From positions 62,001 to 126,000 of the forward strand of contig JACKHS010000001.1 in the NCBI GenBank assembly GCA_020638875.1: a stretch of 64,000 bases of DNA, written 5' to 3'. Shown here in pieces: positions 1 to 7,752 of the stretch (positions within the stretch are counted from its first letter, which is position 1; each line of letters begins with the position of its first letter). Both the position numbers and the translations under genes were made by a program. Below the pieces are notes generated by a model that was not told the origin of the DNA, ran no database searches, and worked only from the letters and a program-made list of their open reading frames with translations. Origin of the DNA: Planctomycetota bacterium. Its GTDB lineage: Bacteria > Planctomycetota > UBA1135 > GCA-002686595.

Positions 1-92
1 ATGCGCGCCACGCACAGCTCGGCCGCGGCGGCCTCGTCCCCCGAGACGCTGGGCGTGGCGACGAGCGCCGTGAGGAACTCGACGGCGTCCAT
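1..92 (-). CDS. lysK: [LysW]-lysine/ornithine hydrolase (M20 family), N-terminal fragment
   Basis: Only the first 30 codons are inside the window. The reading starts MDAVEFLTALVATPSVSGDE, the usual N-terminus of M20-family amidohydrolases such as LysK/ArgE (a hydrophobic helix followed by TPSVSGxE). The ATG overlaps the stop codon of the upstream aminotransferase by one base (TGATG), so it is the next gene of the lysW operon. In this pathway LysK is the last enzyme: it hydrolyses the amide to the C-terminal Glu of LysW and releases free lysine or ornithine. No metal ligands lie within the visible fragment, so the call rests on the N-terminal pattern and on operon position. Confidence 0.75.
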   Translation of the reverse strand, partial: MDAVEFLTALVATPSVSGDEAAAAELCVAR

Positions 93-1312
93 CAGTGCGC
101 CTCCTCGTCCGCGCAGCCCTCGAGCTCGGCCAGGCCCGCGGCGAGCGCCGCGAGGACCTGCTCGAGCTCCGCGCGCGAGATCACGAGCGGCGGCAGCAGG
201 CGCAGCACCGTCGGCCCGGCCGGCAGGGCCAGCACCCCGCGCTCCTGCAGCGCGCGCAGGAGCGGCGCGACGCGTCGGCGCAGGTCGACGCCCACCATCA
301 GGCCCAGGCCGCGCACCTCGCGCACGAGCGGCGACTCCAGCGCGCGCAGGCGCTCGAGCAGCCACGCGCCCAGCTCGCGCGCGCGCTCGACGAGGCCGTC
401 CTGCTCGAGCGTGTCGAGCGTCGCGAGCGCCGCCGCGCAGGCGAGCGGGTTGCCGCCGAAGGTCGAGCCGTGCGCGCCGACGGGCAGCGCGCGCACGCGC
501 GGCCCCATCAGCACCGCGCCCATCGGCACGCCGCCGGCGAGCGCCTTTCCGAGCGCCACGAGGTCCGGCGCGACGCCGGCGTGCTCGTATGCGAACGCGC
601 GCCCCGTGCGGCCGAAGCCGGTCTGCACCTCGTCGACGACGAGCAGCGCGCCGCGCGCGTCGCACAGCGCGCGCAGGCCGTGCAGGAACTCCGGCGGCGC
701 GACGTGCACGCCGCCCTCGCCCTGCACCGCCTCGACGATCACGCAGGCGGTCTCGTCGCCGACGAGCTCGGCGAACGACGCGAGGTCGCCGAAGCGCGCG
801 TGCTCGACGCGCGGCACGAGCGGCGCGAAGGGCTCGCGGTAGGCGCGCGTGAAGGTCGCCGAGAGCGCACCCAGGGTGCGCCCGTGGAAGGCGCGCGTCG
901 CGGCGACGATGCCGGGCCGGCCCGTCGCGTGGCGCGCGAACTTCAGCGCGGCCTCGACCGACTCGGTGCCCGAGTTGGTCAGGAACGCGCGCTCGAAGCC
1001 GCCGCCGGCGAAGGCGAGCAGCCGCTCGAGCAGCGCCGCGCGCTTGTCGTTGGGGTACGAGCCCGCGCAGGTCAGCAGCGTGGCCGCCTGCGCCTGCACC
1101 GCCGCGACGACGCGCGGCGGGCAGTGGCCGAGGCTCGCCACGCCGTGGCCGGCGGCGCAGTCGAGGTACCAGCGGCCCTCGGCGTCCTGCACGCGCGCGC
1201 CCGCGCCGCGCACGAGCGCGACGTCCTTGAGCGCGTACACGCCGCTGCCGCGGGCCTCCTCGACGACGCGCAGCGCCGCGCTGTCCGGCGCGGCGGTCGC
1301 GGGCGAGCTCAC
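92..1312 (-). CDS. lysJ: [LysW]-aminoadipate/glutamate semialdehyde aminotransferase (ArgD/LysJ family)
   Basis: A 406-residue class-III PLP aminotransferase, the normal length for ArgD/LysJ. It shows the substrate-carboxylate region TNSGTESVEAALKFAR, the PLP-binding Asp in LLVVDEVQTGFGRTG and the Schiff-base Lys in DLVALGKALAGGVPMGA, then GSTFGGNPLACAAA. The start is GTG at 1312, overlapping the lysZ stop (GTGA); a longer open frame upstream is only an overprint of lysZ. It should transfer an amino group from glutamate to the LysW-bound semialdehyde. ArgD, LysJ and GabT share this fold; the operon context selects LysJ/ArgD. Confidence 0.9.
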   Translation of the reverse strand: MSSPATAAPDSAALRVVEEARGSGVYALKDVALVRGAGARVQDAEGRWYLDCAAGHGVASLGHCPPRVVAAVQAQAATLLTCAGSYPNDKRAALLERLLAFAGGGFERAFLTNSGTESVEAALKFARHATGRPGIVAATRAFHGRTLGALSATFTRAYREPFAPLVPRVEHARFGDLASFAELVGDETACVIVEAVQGEGGVHVAPPEFLHGLRALCDARGALLVVDEVQTGFGRTGRAFAYEHAGVAPDLVALGKALAGGVPMGAVLMGPRVRALPVGAHGSTFGGNPLACAAALATLDTLEQDGLVERARELGAWLLERLRALESPLVREVRGLGLMVGVDLRRRVAPLLRALQERGVLALPAGPTVLRLLPPLVISRAELEQVLAALAAGLAELEGCADEEAH

Positions 1313-2145
1313 GCGGGCACCCTCGAGGCACGTGCCTGCGCGGCGAGCGCGCGCCGCACGCAGCCCGCGCCGCGCGCGTCGCCGAGCACCACGCGCCGTA
1401 CGCCGCCCGCGAGCGCCTCGCGCGCGCCGAGCAGCTTGATGCGCATGCGCCCCTGCGCGAGCTCCATCGCCGCGTCGAGCTCCGGCGCGGCGACGTGGCG
1501 GACGAGCGAGCCCTCGTCGGGGAACTCGGCGAGCAGCCCGGGCACGTTCGAGAGCAGCAGCAGCGTGTCCGCGCCGAGCGCGGCGGCGGTCGCGGCGGCG
1601 GCGCGGTCGCCGTCGACGTTGATCGCCTCGCCGTCCACGCTGCAGCCCGGCGGCGTGAGCACCGGCATCCGCCCGCGCGCGAGCAACGCCTCGAGCAGCC
1701 CCGCGTCCACGCGCTCGACCGTGCCGGTCCACGAGTCGCGCAGCACGCGCACGCGCCCGTCCTCGACGACGCGCAGGCTCGCCTTGCGCTGGCCCTCCCA
1801 CAGCCGCCCGTCGAGGCCCGACATCCCGAGCGCGTTCACGCCGCGCCGCTGCAGGCGCTCGACGAGGCCCTTGTTGACCGAGCCGCAGTACACCATCTCG
1901 AAGACCTCGAGCGTGGCGCGGTCGGTGTGGCGACTCGTGAAGCCCGAGGGCGAGGTCACGAAGCGCGGCGGCGTGCCGAGCGCCTCCGCGACGCGGTTCG
2001 TCTCGGCCGAGCCGCCGTGCACCAGCACGACGCGCGTGCCCGCGTGCCACAGCTCGGCGAGGTCGTCGCACACCGCGTCCAGGTCGATGCCCGCGCTGCC
2101 GCCCACCTTGACCACCAGGGGGCCGTCGTCGTTCGCGTCCGTCAT
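1309..2145 (-). CDS. lysZ: [LysW]-aminoadipate/glutamate kinase (amino acid kinase family)
   Basis: A 278-residue amino acid kinase related to N-acetylglutamate kinase ArgB. Visible features are the N-terminal phosphate loop VVKVGGSAG, a second Gly-rich loop VLVHGGSAETN, the central VDGEAINVDGDRAAA segment and the C-terminal GRMRIKLLGAREAL nucleotide-binding region. The LysZ subgroup is supported by position between lysY and lysJ. The ATG at 2145 overlaps the lysY stop by one base and the end overlaps lysJ by four, indicating translational coupling. It phosphorylates the side-chain carboxylate of the LysW-bound aminoadipate (or glutamate). Confidence 0.9.
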   Translation of the reverse strand: MTDANDDGPLVVKVGGSAGIDLDAVCDDLAELWHAGTRVVLVHGGSAETNRVAEALGTPPRFVTSPSGFTSRHTDRATLEVFEMVYCGSVNKGLVERLQRRGVNALGMSGLDGRLWEGQRKASLRVVEDGRVRVLRDSWTGTVERVDAGLLEALLARGRMPVLTPPGCSVDGEAINVDGDRAAAATAAALGADTLLLLSNVPGLLAEFPDEGSLVRHVAAPELDAAMELAQGRMRIKLLGAREALAGGVRRVVLGDARGAGCVRRALAAQARASRVPA

Positions 2146-3173
2146 CACTCGCAGGGGTGGAGGCCCGGGAAGCCCAGGCCGGCGGTCTCGTCGAGGCCGC
2201 ACATCAGGTTCATGCACTGCACGGCGGTGCCCGCCGCGCCCTTCATCAGGTTGTCGAGCGCGCTCATCACGACGAGGCGCCGCGACGCGGGGTCGCGCTC
2301 GAAGCCGACGTCGCACCAGTTGGTGCCGGCGAGCAGCTTCGGCTCGGGGTAGCGGTAGAGGCCGGTGCGCTCCTTGACGAGGCGCACGAAGGGCTCGCTC
2401 GCGTAGTGCTCGCGGTACAGGCGCCAGACGTCCTTCTCCTCGAGGTCCTCGGTGAGGAACGCGTGCGCCGTGCACAGCACGCCGCGCACGCGCTCGACCG
2501 CCGTGGCGCTGAAGTGCACCTCCTGCGGGCCGAGCACGAGCTCGAGCTCGGCCTGGTGGCGGTGCCCCGTCGGCGCGAAGGAGCGCAGGCAGCCCGCGCG
2601 CTCGGGGTGGTGCGACGCCGGGCCGGCCTGCGCGCCGCCCTCGGACGAGCCGACCTTCACCTCGAGCACGACGCGCTCGAGCACGCCGCTGCGCGCGAGC
2701 GGCAGCAGCGCGAGGTTGGCGGCCGTCGCGTTGCAGCCGACGCCGCTGGCGTAGCGCGCGCCGCGCAGGGCCTCGCGCGAGACCTCGGGCAGGCCGTACG
2801 TGAAGCGCCCCAGCCACTCGGGCGCGGGGTGCGGCGCGCCGTACCAGCGCTCGTAGGCGGCGGCGTCGTTCAAGCGGAAGTCCGCCGACAGGTCGACCAC
2901 GCGCTCGGCCAGGCCCGCGTAGCGCTCGATGCGCTGCGCGGCCTCGCCGTGGCCGAGCGCGAGGAACAGCACGTCGCACGGCGCGAGGTCGGCCTCGTCG
3001 ACGAAGCGCAGCTCGCTGACGCCGCGCAGGTTGGGGTGCGCGGCGTGCAGCCAGCGGCCGGCGAGCCGCGAGGAGGTCACCTGCGCGAGCTCGACCTCCG
3101 GGTGCCCGCTGAGCAGGCGCGCGAGCTCGCCGCCCGCGTAGCCCGCCGCGCCGACGACGGCCGCGCGGATCAC
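2145..3173 (-). CDS. lysY: [LysW]-L-2-aminoadipyl/glutamyl phosphate reductase (ArgC family)
   Basis: A 342-residue NADPH-dependent semialdehyde dehydrogenase. The N-terminus AAVVGAAGYAGGELARLL is the dinucleotide-binding loop. The catalytic Cys lies in SGVGCNATAANLALLP; GCNATA is the LysY form, whereas ArgC usually reads GCYPTA. The C-terminal half ends with AGTAVQCMNLMCGLDE, typical of ArgC/LysY. The start is GTG at 3173, overlapping the end of lysX; no upstream in-frame start is better. It reduces the acyl phosphate made by LysZ to the semialdehyde used by LysJ. Confidence 0.92.
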   Translation of the reverse strand: MIRAAVVGAAGYAGGELARLLSGHPEVELAQVTSSRLAGRWLHAAHPNLRGVSELRFVDEADLAPCDVLFLALGHGEAAQRIERYAGLAERVVDLSADFRLNDAAAYERWYGAPHPAPEWLGRFTYGLPEVSREALRGARYASGVGCNATAANLALLPLARSGVLERVVLEVKVGSSEGGAQAGPASHHPERAGCLRSFAPTGHRHQAELELVLGPQEVHFSATAVERVRGVLCTAHAFLTEDLEEKDVWRLYREHYASEPFVRLVKERTGLYRYPEPKLLAGTNWCDVGFERDPASRRLVVMSALDNLMKGAAGTAVQCMNLMCGLDETAGLGFPGLHPCE

Positions 3174-4072
3174 ACGCCACCTCCCGCCGCCAGCGGCGCG
3201 CGCGCGGGCGTCACGACGCGCCCCGCGCCGACCTCGAGCACCCAGTCCACGATGCGGGCCGGGATGTCGACGCCGGTGGGCGCGCACGAGTTCTTGAACT
3301 CCATCGTGTAGTTCACCTCGTTCACGAGCAGGCCCTGCGGCGCCTCGAGCAGGTCGATGGCGAGCACGCCGCCCCCGCAGGCCGCCGCGGCGGCGAGCGA
3401 GAGCTCGCGCATCTCGTCGGTGACCGGCGCGTTCTCGACGCGGCCGCCGAGCGCGGTGTTCGTGATCCAGTGGGCCGAGTTGCGCGCGATGGCGCAGATC
3501 ACCTCGTCCCCCACCACGAACGAGCGCAGGTCCCGCCCGGGCTTCTCGACGTACTCCTGGAGGTAGAAGATCGAGTGGTGGTAGCTGCCCAGCGTGGCCT
3601 TGTGCTCGAGCACGGCCTCGGCCGCCTCGCGGTCGTTGACCTTGGCGAGCAGCCGGCCCCAGGAACCGACCGCGGGCTTGAGCACCGCGGGGTAACCGAG
3701 CTCCTCGAGCGCGGCGAGCGCGGTCTCCGGCGTGAACGCCACGCGCGCGCGCGGCGTCGGCACGCCCGCCGCGCACAGCGCGACGTTGGTGGCGAGCTTG
3801 TCGCCGCACACGTCGGCGACGCGCGCCGGGTTGACGCAGGGGACGCCCCAGCCGTCGAGGACGCGCAGCACCGCGGTCGCCCGCGAGTGGCTGATGCAGC
3901 GTTCGAGGACCACGTCGAGCCCGTCGAAGGGCGGCGGCGGGCCGCCCGGCGCGAGCGCCAGCGGCACCTCCTCGACGTGCAGGCGCACGACGTCCACGCC
4001 GCGCGCCTCGAGCTCGGCCAGGAGCAGCTTCTCCTCCTGGCGGATGCGGGAGTGCAGGATGCCTACGCGCAT
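3170..4072 (-). CDS. lysX: alpha-aminoadipate (or glutamate)-LysW ligase, ATP-grasp family
   Basis: A 300-residue RimK/LysX-type ATP-grasp ligase, about the normal length. It starts MRVGILHSRIRQEEKLLLAEL like other LysX proteins, has the ATP-grasp lysine region YPAVLKPAVGSWGRLLAKV, and ends with the metal/ATP-binding NEVNYTMEFKNS. It joins the alpha-amino group of the substrate to the C-terminal Glu of LysW. LysX for aminoadipate and ArgX for glutamate are close relatives; I cannot decide from motifs alone which substrate this one prefers. It lies 9 bp downstream of lysW. Confidence 0.93.
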   Translation of the reverse strand: MRVGILHSRIRQEEKLLLAELEARGVDVVRLHVEEVPLALAPGGPPPPFDGLDVVLERCISHSRATAVLRVLDGWGVPCVNPARVADVCGDKLATNVALCAAGVPTPRARVAFTPETALAALEELGYPAVLKPAVGSWGRLLAKVNDREAAEAVLEHKATLGSYHHSIFYLQEYVEKPGRDLRSFVVGDEVICAIARNSAHWITNTALGGRVENAPVTDEMRELSLAAAAACGGGVLAIDLLEAPQGLLVNEVNYTMEFKNSCAPTGVDIPARIVDWVLEVGAGRVVTPARAPLAAGGGV

Positions 4073-4081
4073 GGCAGCCCC

Positions 4082-4267
4082 CTACTCGCCCCAGTCCTCT
4101 TCGACCTCGGGCGCGAGCGCGAGGGCGAAGGGCTGCAGGGAGGTGACCTCCAGCTCGGCCCCGCAGTCGGGGCAGGCCAGGATCTCGTTGACGAGGGTGC
4201 CCTCGTCGCAACGCACGGCGGCGTCGCACTCGGGGCAGGGCGCGGTGGTCAGGGTGGTGTCGGACAT
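4082..4267 (-). CDS. lysW: LysW amino-group carrier protein
   Basis: A 61-residue acidic protein with two CxxC pairs (PCPECD near residue 11 and ACPDCG near residue 32) forming a small zinc ribbon, and the diagnostic C-terminal EDWGE. The terminal Glu is the attachment point for aminoadipate or glutamate. It is the first gene of the operon, with lysX directly downstream. Length, zinc knuckles and C-terminus all match LysW, so this identification anchors the naming of the neighbouring genes as the carrier-dependent rather than acetyl-dependent enzymes. Confidence 0.97.
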   Translation of the reverse strand: MSDTTLTTAPCPECDAAVRCDEGTLVNEILACPDCGAELEVTSLQPFALALAPEVEEDWGE

Positions 4268-4332
4268 TCGGGTTGCGTGGGTTCGGGGTCGGTGACCTCC
4301 GGCCCCCCGCGGGCTCCGTCGTCCGGTACGCG

Positions 4333-4370
4333 ACCGGCCGCCGGGTCCCTGAGGAGCGCCGGCGGCCGGT
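4333..4370. terminator. GC-rich hairpin upstream of lysW
   Basis: A perfect 12-bp inverted repeat (4333-4344 and 4359-4370) with a 14-base loop, followed on the plus strand by TTTCGTGTTCG. It lies in the 344-bp gap between lysW and the hydrolase at 4612. It is 26 bases after the stop of the small minus-strand frame at 4396-4500. It could be a terminator for transcription entering the gap or a leader hairpin of the lysW operon. The rest of the gap shows no clear gene or promoter. Confidence 0.4.
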
Positions 4371-4395
4371 TTCGTGTTCGTGCGTGCGTCGTGAG

Positions 4396-4500
4396 TCAGT
4401 CTGCGCGTACGGCGAAACGGCTGATGCCGGGGCTCTGGCCCGGTTTCAGCTGTTTCAGGCTGCGCTTGGGCGCGCAGGTCGACGCGAGGTGCGTGCTCAT
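4396..4500 (-). CDS. possible 34-residue small protein, FeoA-like N-terminus (uncertain)
   Basis: A short ATG frame reading MSTHLASTCAPKRSLKQLKP then GQSPGISRFAVRAD and a stop. The SLKQLKPGQ...I..F pattern resembles the first beta-strand region of FeoA/SH3-like domains, but the remainder of such a domain is missing. No clear Shine-Dalgarno precedes it. The DNA is slightly less GC-rich at third positions than the neighbours. A strong hairpin follows 26 bases after the stop. It may be a degraded fragment, a real small protein, or chance. Confidence 0.2.
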   Translation of the reverse strand: MSTHLASTCAPKRSLKQLKPGQSPGISRFAVRAD

Positions 4501-4611
4501 GACGCGCGGTTTGTAGCGAGCGCCGCGCGCGGCGACAAGCAGATCTTCGTGGAGATTCGCGGCGGGCGGCGGCGCGCCCCTGCGCCGGGAACGGGCTGCT
4601 AGGCTCGCGAC

Positions 4612-5445
4612 ATGTCGAGCCCCCTGCGCCGCAGCGTCGTCCGCCTCGTGCGCGCCTTCGCGCTCACGCTCGCGGCCTGCGCCCTCGCGCTGTCCGCCTG
4701 CCAGTCGCGGCTGATCTGGCTGCCCGGCGCGCCGGGCGGCCGCACGCCGCGCGACGCCGGCCTCGCCTACGAGGAGCTCACGCTGACCACGCCCGACGGC
4801 GAGCGCCTGCACGCCTGGTTCCTGCCGGCGCGCGGCGAACCGCGCGGCGCGCTGCTCCTCTCGCACGGCAACGCCGGGACGATCGAACACCGCCTCGACC
4901 TCGCGCGCGCCTTCGTCGACATGGACGTCGCCGTCCTGCTCTACGACTACCGCGGCTACGGCCGCTCGACCGGCAGCCCCAGCGAGGAGGGCACCTACGT
5001 CGACGCGCGCACCGCGTGGCGCGAGCTCGTGGAGCGGCGCGGCTTCGCGCCGGCGCGCGTGCTGCTCTACGGCGAGTCGCTGGGCGGCGCGGTGGCCACG
5101 CAGCTCGCCACCGAGGTCGACGCGGCCGGCCTCGTGCTGCAGGACACCTTCAGCTCGCTCGCCGACGCGGCGGCCTACCACTACCCGTGGCTGCCGGTGC
5201 GGCTCCTCTTGCGCGTCGACTACGACAGCGCGGCGAAGATCGAACGCATCGGCGCGCCGCTGCTCGTCGTGCACAGCCCGCAGGACGAGGTCGTGCCCTT
5301 CGCGCAGGGCGAGGCGCTCTTCGCCGCGGCGCGCGAGCCCAAGGAGCTGCTCGTCACGAGCGGCGGCCACAACGACGCGGGCTGGCTCGCGCGGCCCGCG
5401 GGACTCGCCCGCGTGCGGGCTTTCGTCGAGCGGACGTTGCCGTAG
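4612..5445 (+). CDS. alpha/beta hydrolase lipoprotein (BEM46/ABHD13-like)
   Basis: A 277-residue alpha/beta hydrolase. A basic N-terminus and hydrophobic stretch lead to a lipobox LSAC with Cys30, so the mature protein should be lipid-anchored. The catalytic triad is visible: Ser156 in LLYGESLGGAVA, Asp225 in HSPQDEVVPF and His253 in SGGHNDAG; the oxyanion HG lies in LLLSHGNAGT near residue 85. This fits the BEM46/YfhR-like family of membrane-linked serine hydrolases, whose substrates are mostly unknown. It stands alone, 81 bp before the CxxC-repeat gene. Confidence 0.85.
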   Translation: MSSPLRRSVVRLVRAFALTLAACALALSACQSRLIWLPGAPGGRTPRDAGLAYEELTLTTPDGERLHAWFLPARGEPRGALLLSHGNAGTIEHRLDLARAFVDMDVAVLLYDYRGYGRSTGSPSEEGTYVDARTAWRELVERRGFAPARVLLYGESLGGAVATQLATEVDAAGLVLQDTFSSLADAAAYHYPWLPVRLLLRVDYDSAAKIERIGAPLLVVHSPQDEVVPFAQGEALFAAAREPKELLVTSGGHNDAGWLARPAGLARVRAFVERTLP

Positions 5446-5526
5446 CGCGCCGGCGGTCGCGAGCCCCGGGGCCACTCGATAGCCTGTGCAGGCCCCGCAC
5501 CCTCGCTCGCCGACGCCACCGCCCGC

Positions 5527-6681
5527 ATGAGACCGCTCCTCGCTCTGCTGCTCGCCGCGCTCTGCGCGCTCGCTCCCGCCCAGGACCTCGCCGCGCCGCC
5601 GCCCGGCCGCGTCGTCTGCCCGACGTGCGCGGGCGAAGGCGTCGCCGAGCAGGCGTGCCTGGACTGCTACGGCGGCGAGGTCCCGTGTCCGACCTGCAAC
5701 ACGTTCTACGACCGCTACGACGACCTCGTCTTCCGGCGCTCCGAGCACGTCGAGGCCGACGAGTGGGCGCCGCTCCGCGGCGGCATGCAGGCGATCAGGG
5801 TGGCGGCCGACGTGCTGGGCGCGGGCACGCCGGGGAAGGTCGCCTGCCCGATGGGGTGCGTGAGCCTCCCCTACGGCACGACGCGCGGCCCGTGCAAGCT
5901 GTGCGCGGGCGAGAAGCTGGTCCCGTGCGTGGCCTGCGGGGACACCGAGGGCATGCGCCGCTGCGCGTTCTGCGCGGGAACCGGGGTCGTGAAGCGCGCG
6001 TGCGACGACTGCCTGGGCGCCGGGACGCTGCCCGACCCGCTCGCGGACGTCGCCGCGGGGACCAAGGACTGCCGCTGGTGCGACGCCAAGGGCGTACGCC
6101 CCTGCGACGAGTGCGACGCGCACGGCCAGGTGCGACTCGCGTGCGAGACCTGCTACGGCACGGGCAAGCACATGTGCACGACGTGCCGCGGCGCGGGCGA
6201 CGCGCCCTGCGAGGTGTGCTACGCCACCGGCCAGGTGCAGAAGAGCGGAGGCTCGAAGAAGCTCGTCACGTGCAAGGCCTGCCGCAAGCGCGGGTTCGTC
6301 AAGTGCAAGGCCTGCAAGGAAGGCGTCGCGGCGTGCGCCGACTGCGCGGAGACGGGGACGCGCGAGCGCGCCTGCCTCGCGTGCGAAGGCAACAAGGTGC
6401 GCCCCTGCGCAGGCTGCTTCCGCGGACTCTACCGCCAGTGCGAGGTGAACGCGCGGCTGTGCGCGGACGCCGGTGAGCCACAGCGCGCCCTGGCGTGGTG
6501 CGACGAGGCGCTCTGGCGCGTCGAGCTGCGCCGCTCCAACACGCTGCGCTGGTGCCGCGGGAACGATGCGGACCGCGCGCGCCAGACGCAGGCGATCGAC
6601 GCGCGCCGCGACGCCGAGCTGGTGCGGCTGCGCGAGCTGCGCGCGACGCTCGAGGCCGCGCGGAAGGACGCGGGGCGCTGA
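5527..6681 (+). CDS. exported protein with tandem DnaJ-like CxxC zinc-finger repeats
   Basis: 384 residues. A signal peptide of about 19 residues (MRPLLALLLAALCALAPAQ) is followed by about 17 CxxC pairs, most as CxxCxGxG-like units (for example CPTCAGEG, CAFCAGTG, CETCYGTG, CTTCRGAG), as in the central zinc-binding region of DnaJ. There is no J domain and no DnaJ C-terminal domain. The last ~75 residues are charged and helical (ELVRLRELRATLEAAR). It may bind several zinc ions or carry thiols outside the cytoplasm; no specific function can be assigned. Confidence 0.75.
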   Translation: MRPLLALLLAALCALAPAQDLAAPPPGRVVCPTCAGEGVAEQACLDCYGGEVPCPTCNTFYDRYDDLVFRRSEHVEADEWAPLRGGMQAIRVAADVLGAGTPGKVACPMGCVSLPYGTTRGPCKLCAGEKLVPCVACGDTEGMRRCAFCAGTGVVKRACDDCLGAGTLPDPLADVAAGTKDCRWCDAKGVRPCDECDAHGQVRLACETCYGTGKHMCTTCRGAGDAPCEVCYATGQVQKSGGSKKLVTCKACRKRGFVKCKACKEGVAACADCAETGTRERACLACEGNKVRPCAGCFRGLYRQCEVNARLCADAGEPQRALAWCDEALWRVELRRSNTLRWCRGNDADRARQTQAIDARRDAELVRLRELRATLEAARKDAGR

Positions 6682-6694
6682 GCGCCGGCGGGCG

Positions 6695-7531
6695 TCACTC
6701 GTCGAGCTCGAGCAGCTCGATCCTGCGGAAGTCGATCGGCGCGCTCTCGGACTGGATCGAGATCGTGCCGGACTCGAGCAGCGGGCTCGCGCGGCCGACG
6801 AGCAGGCGCTGCGCGTCCGCGTCGTGCGGGTCGAGCTGCGGCTGCTCGTACTCGAGCACGAGCTCGCCGTCGGCGTACTGCCGGATCACGCCGCCGCCGT
6901 GCACCTCGAGCTCGACGGTGACCCACTGGTCGCCGCGGAAGGTGCGCGACGAGGAGTCGGTGCAGTGGCGCGTGACGAGCTCGCCGTTCATCACGACGTT
7001 CGTGCCCGGCGTGCAGAGGTTCGCGGTCGAGCGCTCACCCGTCTCCGCGCCGCCGAGCAGCTGCGCCTCGATCGAGCACGGGAAGTCCTGGTTCAGGCCC
7101 ATGGTCTCCGGCGCCTGCCCGTGCAGCATCACGCCGTTGTTGCGCCAGGCCCAGCCGGGCCCGCCGGGGCACGGCTCGCCGGTGAAGCGGTACTCCACGC
7201 GCAGGCGGTAGTGCGCGAAGGGCACGTCGAAGAAGAGGTGGCCGAAGCGGCCGTCGAACGCGTCGTACTGGTCGTAGCGCACGCACAGCAGCCCGTCCTC
7301 GACGCGGAAGGTGTCCTTGTAGTTCACGCCGACCTCCTCGCCGACGAACTTGGGCGTCCAGCCGTCGAGGCTCTTCCCGTCGAAGAGCTGCACCCAGCCG
7401 CGCGGTGCGTCGGCGGCGGGCTCGGCGGGCGCCGCGTCCGGCGCGGGTCCGGCGCAGGCGAGCGGCAGGAGCGCGAGGAGCCAGAGCGCGGCGCGGCGCA
7501 CAGGAGAAGTCGTGCGGAATCGTGAGGTCAT
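6695..7531 (-). CDS. DUF1080 (3-keto-disaccharide hydrolase-like) lipoprotein
   Basis: 278 residues. I start at the ATG at 7531, which gives a signal peptide with lipobox LPLACA; a farther upstream ATG would add 17 unlikely residues. The mature part opens with GWVQLFDGKSLDGWTPKF, the hallmark of DUF1080, a concanavalin-like jelly-roll abundant in planctomycetes. RNNGVMLHGQAPE and IEAQLLGG follow as usual. Family members are glycoside-hydrolase-like and act on keto-sugars. It is convergent with the CxxC-repeat gene (13-bp gap) and divergent from the peptidase at 7753. Confidence 0.85.
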   Translation of the reverse strand: MTSRFRTTSPVRRAALWLLALLPLACAGPAPDAAPAEPAADAPRGWVQLFDGKSLDGWTPKFVGEEVGVNYKDTFRVEDGLLCVRYDQYDAFDGRFGHLFFDVPFAHYRLRVEYRFTGEPCPGGPGWAWRNNGVMLHGQAPETMGLNQDFPCSIEAQLLGGAETGERSTANLCTPGTNVVMNGELVTRHCTDSSSRTFRGDQWVTVELEVHGGGVIRQYADGELVLEYEQPQLDPHDADAQRLLVGRASPLLESGTISIQSESAPIDFRRIELLELDE

Positions 7532-7752
7532 CGGAGCGATGCAGCGCTGCGTTCGAGCGGAGTCCGGGTGGGAGCGCACCACCCTAGCGGACGCCTTGCC
7601 CGCGAGCAGTGCTGGAGCAGGCGCTTCCTGCGCGCTCGCGACCCGTCGGTGCCATCGCGCACGGCCTCCGCGGTCGCGACGCGCTTCGCTCCGAACAAAG
7701 ACCTCACGCCGCCGCGCCGCGGCGCGCGCTCGCGGGCGGTAGGATCCGCGCC

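Noticed and set aside
95..2377. Long plus-strand open frames antisense to the lysJ and lysZ genes
   Set aside because: High GC content leaves few stops in all frames. These frames give Arg/Ala/Gln/His-rich sequence without motifs, whereas the minus-strand frames give clear enzymes with coherent overlaps.
4082..4267. LysW as a rubredoxin or generic zinc ribbon
   Set aside because: The C-terminal EDWGE and the lysXYZJK neighbours identify the amino-group carrier protein.
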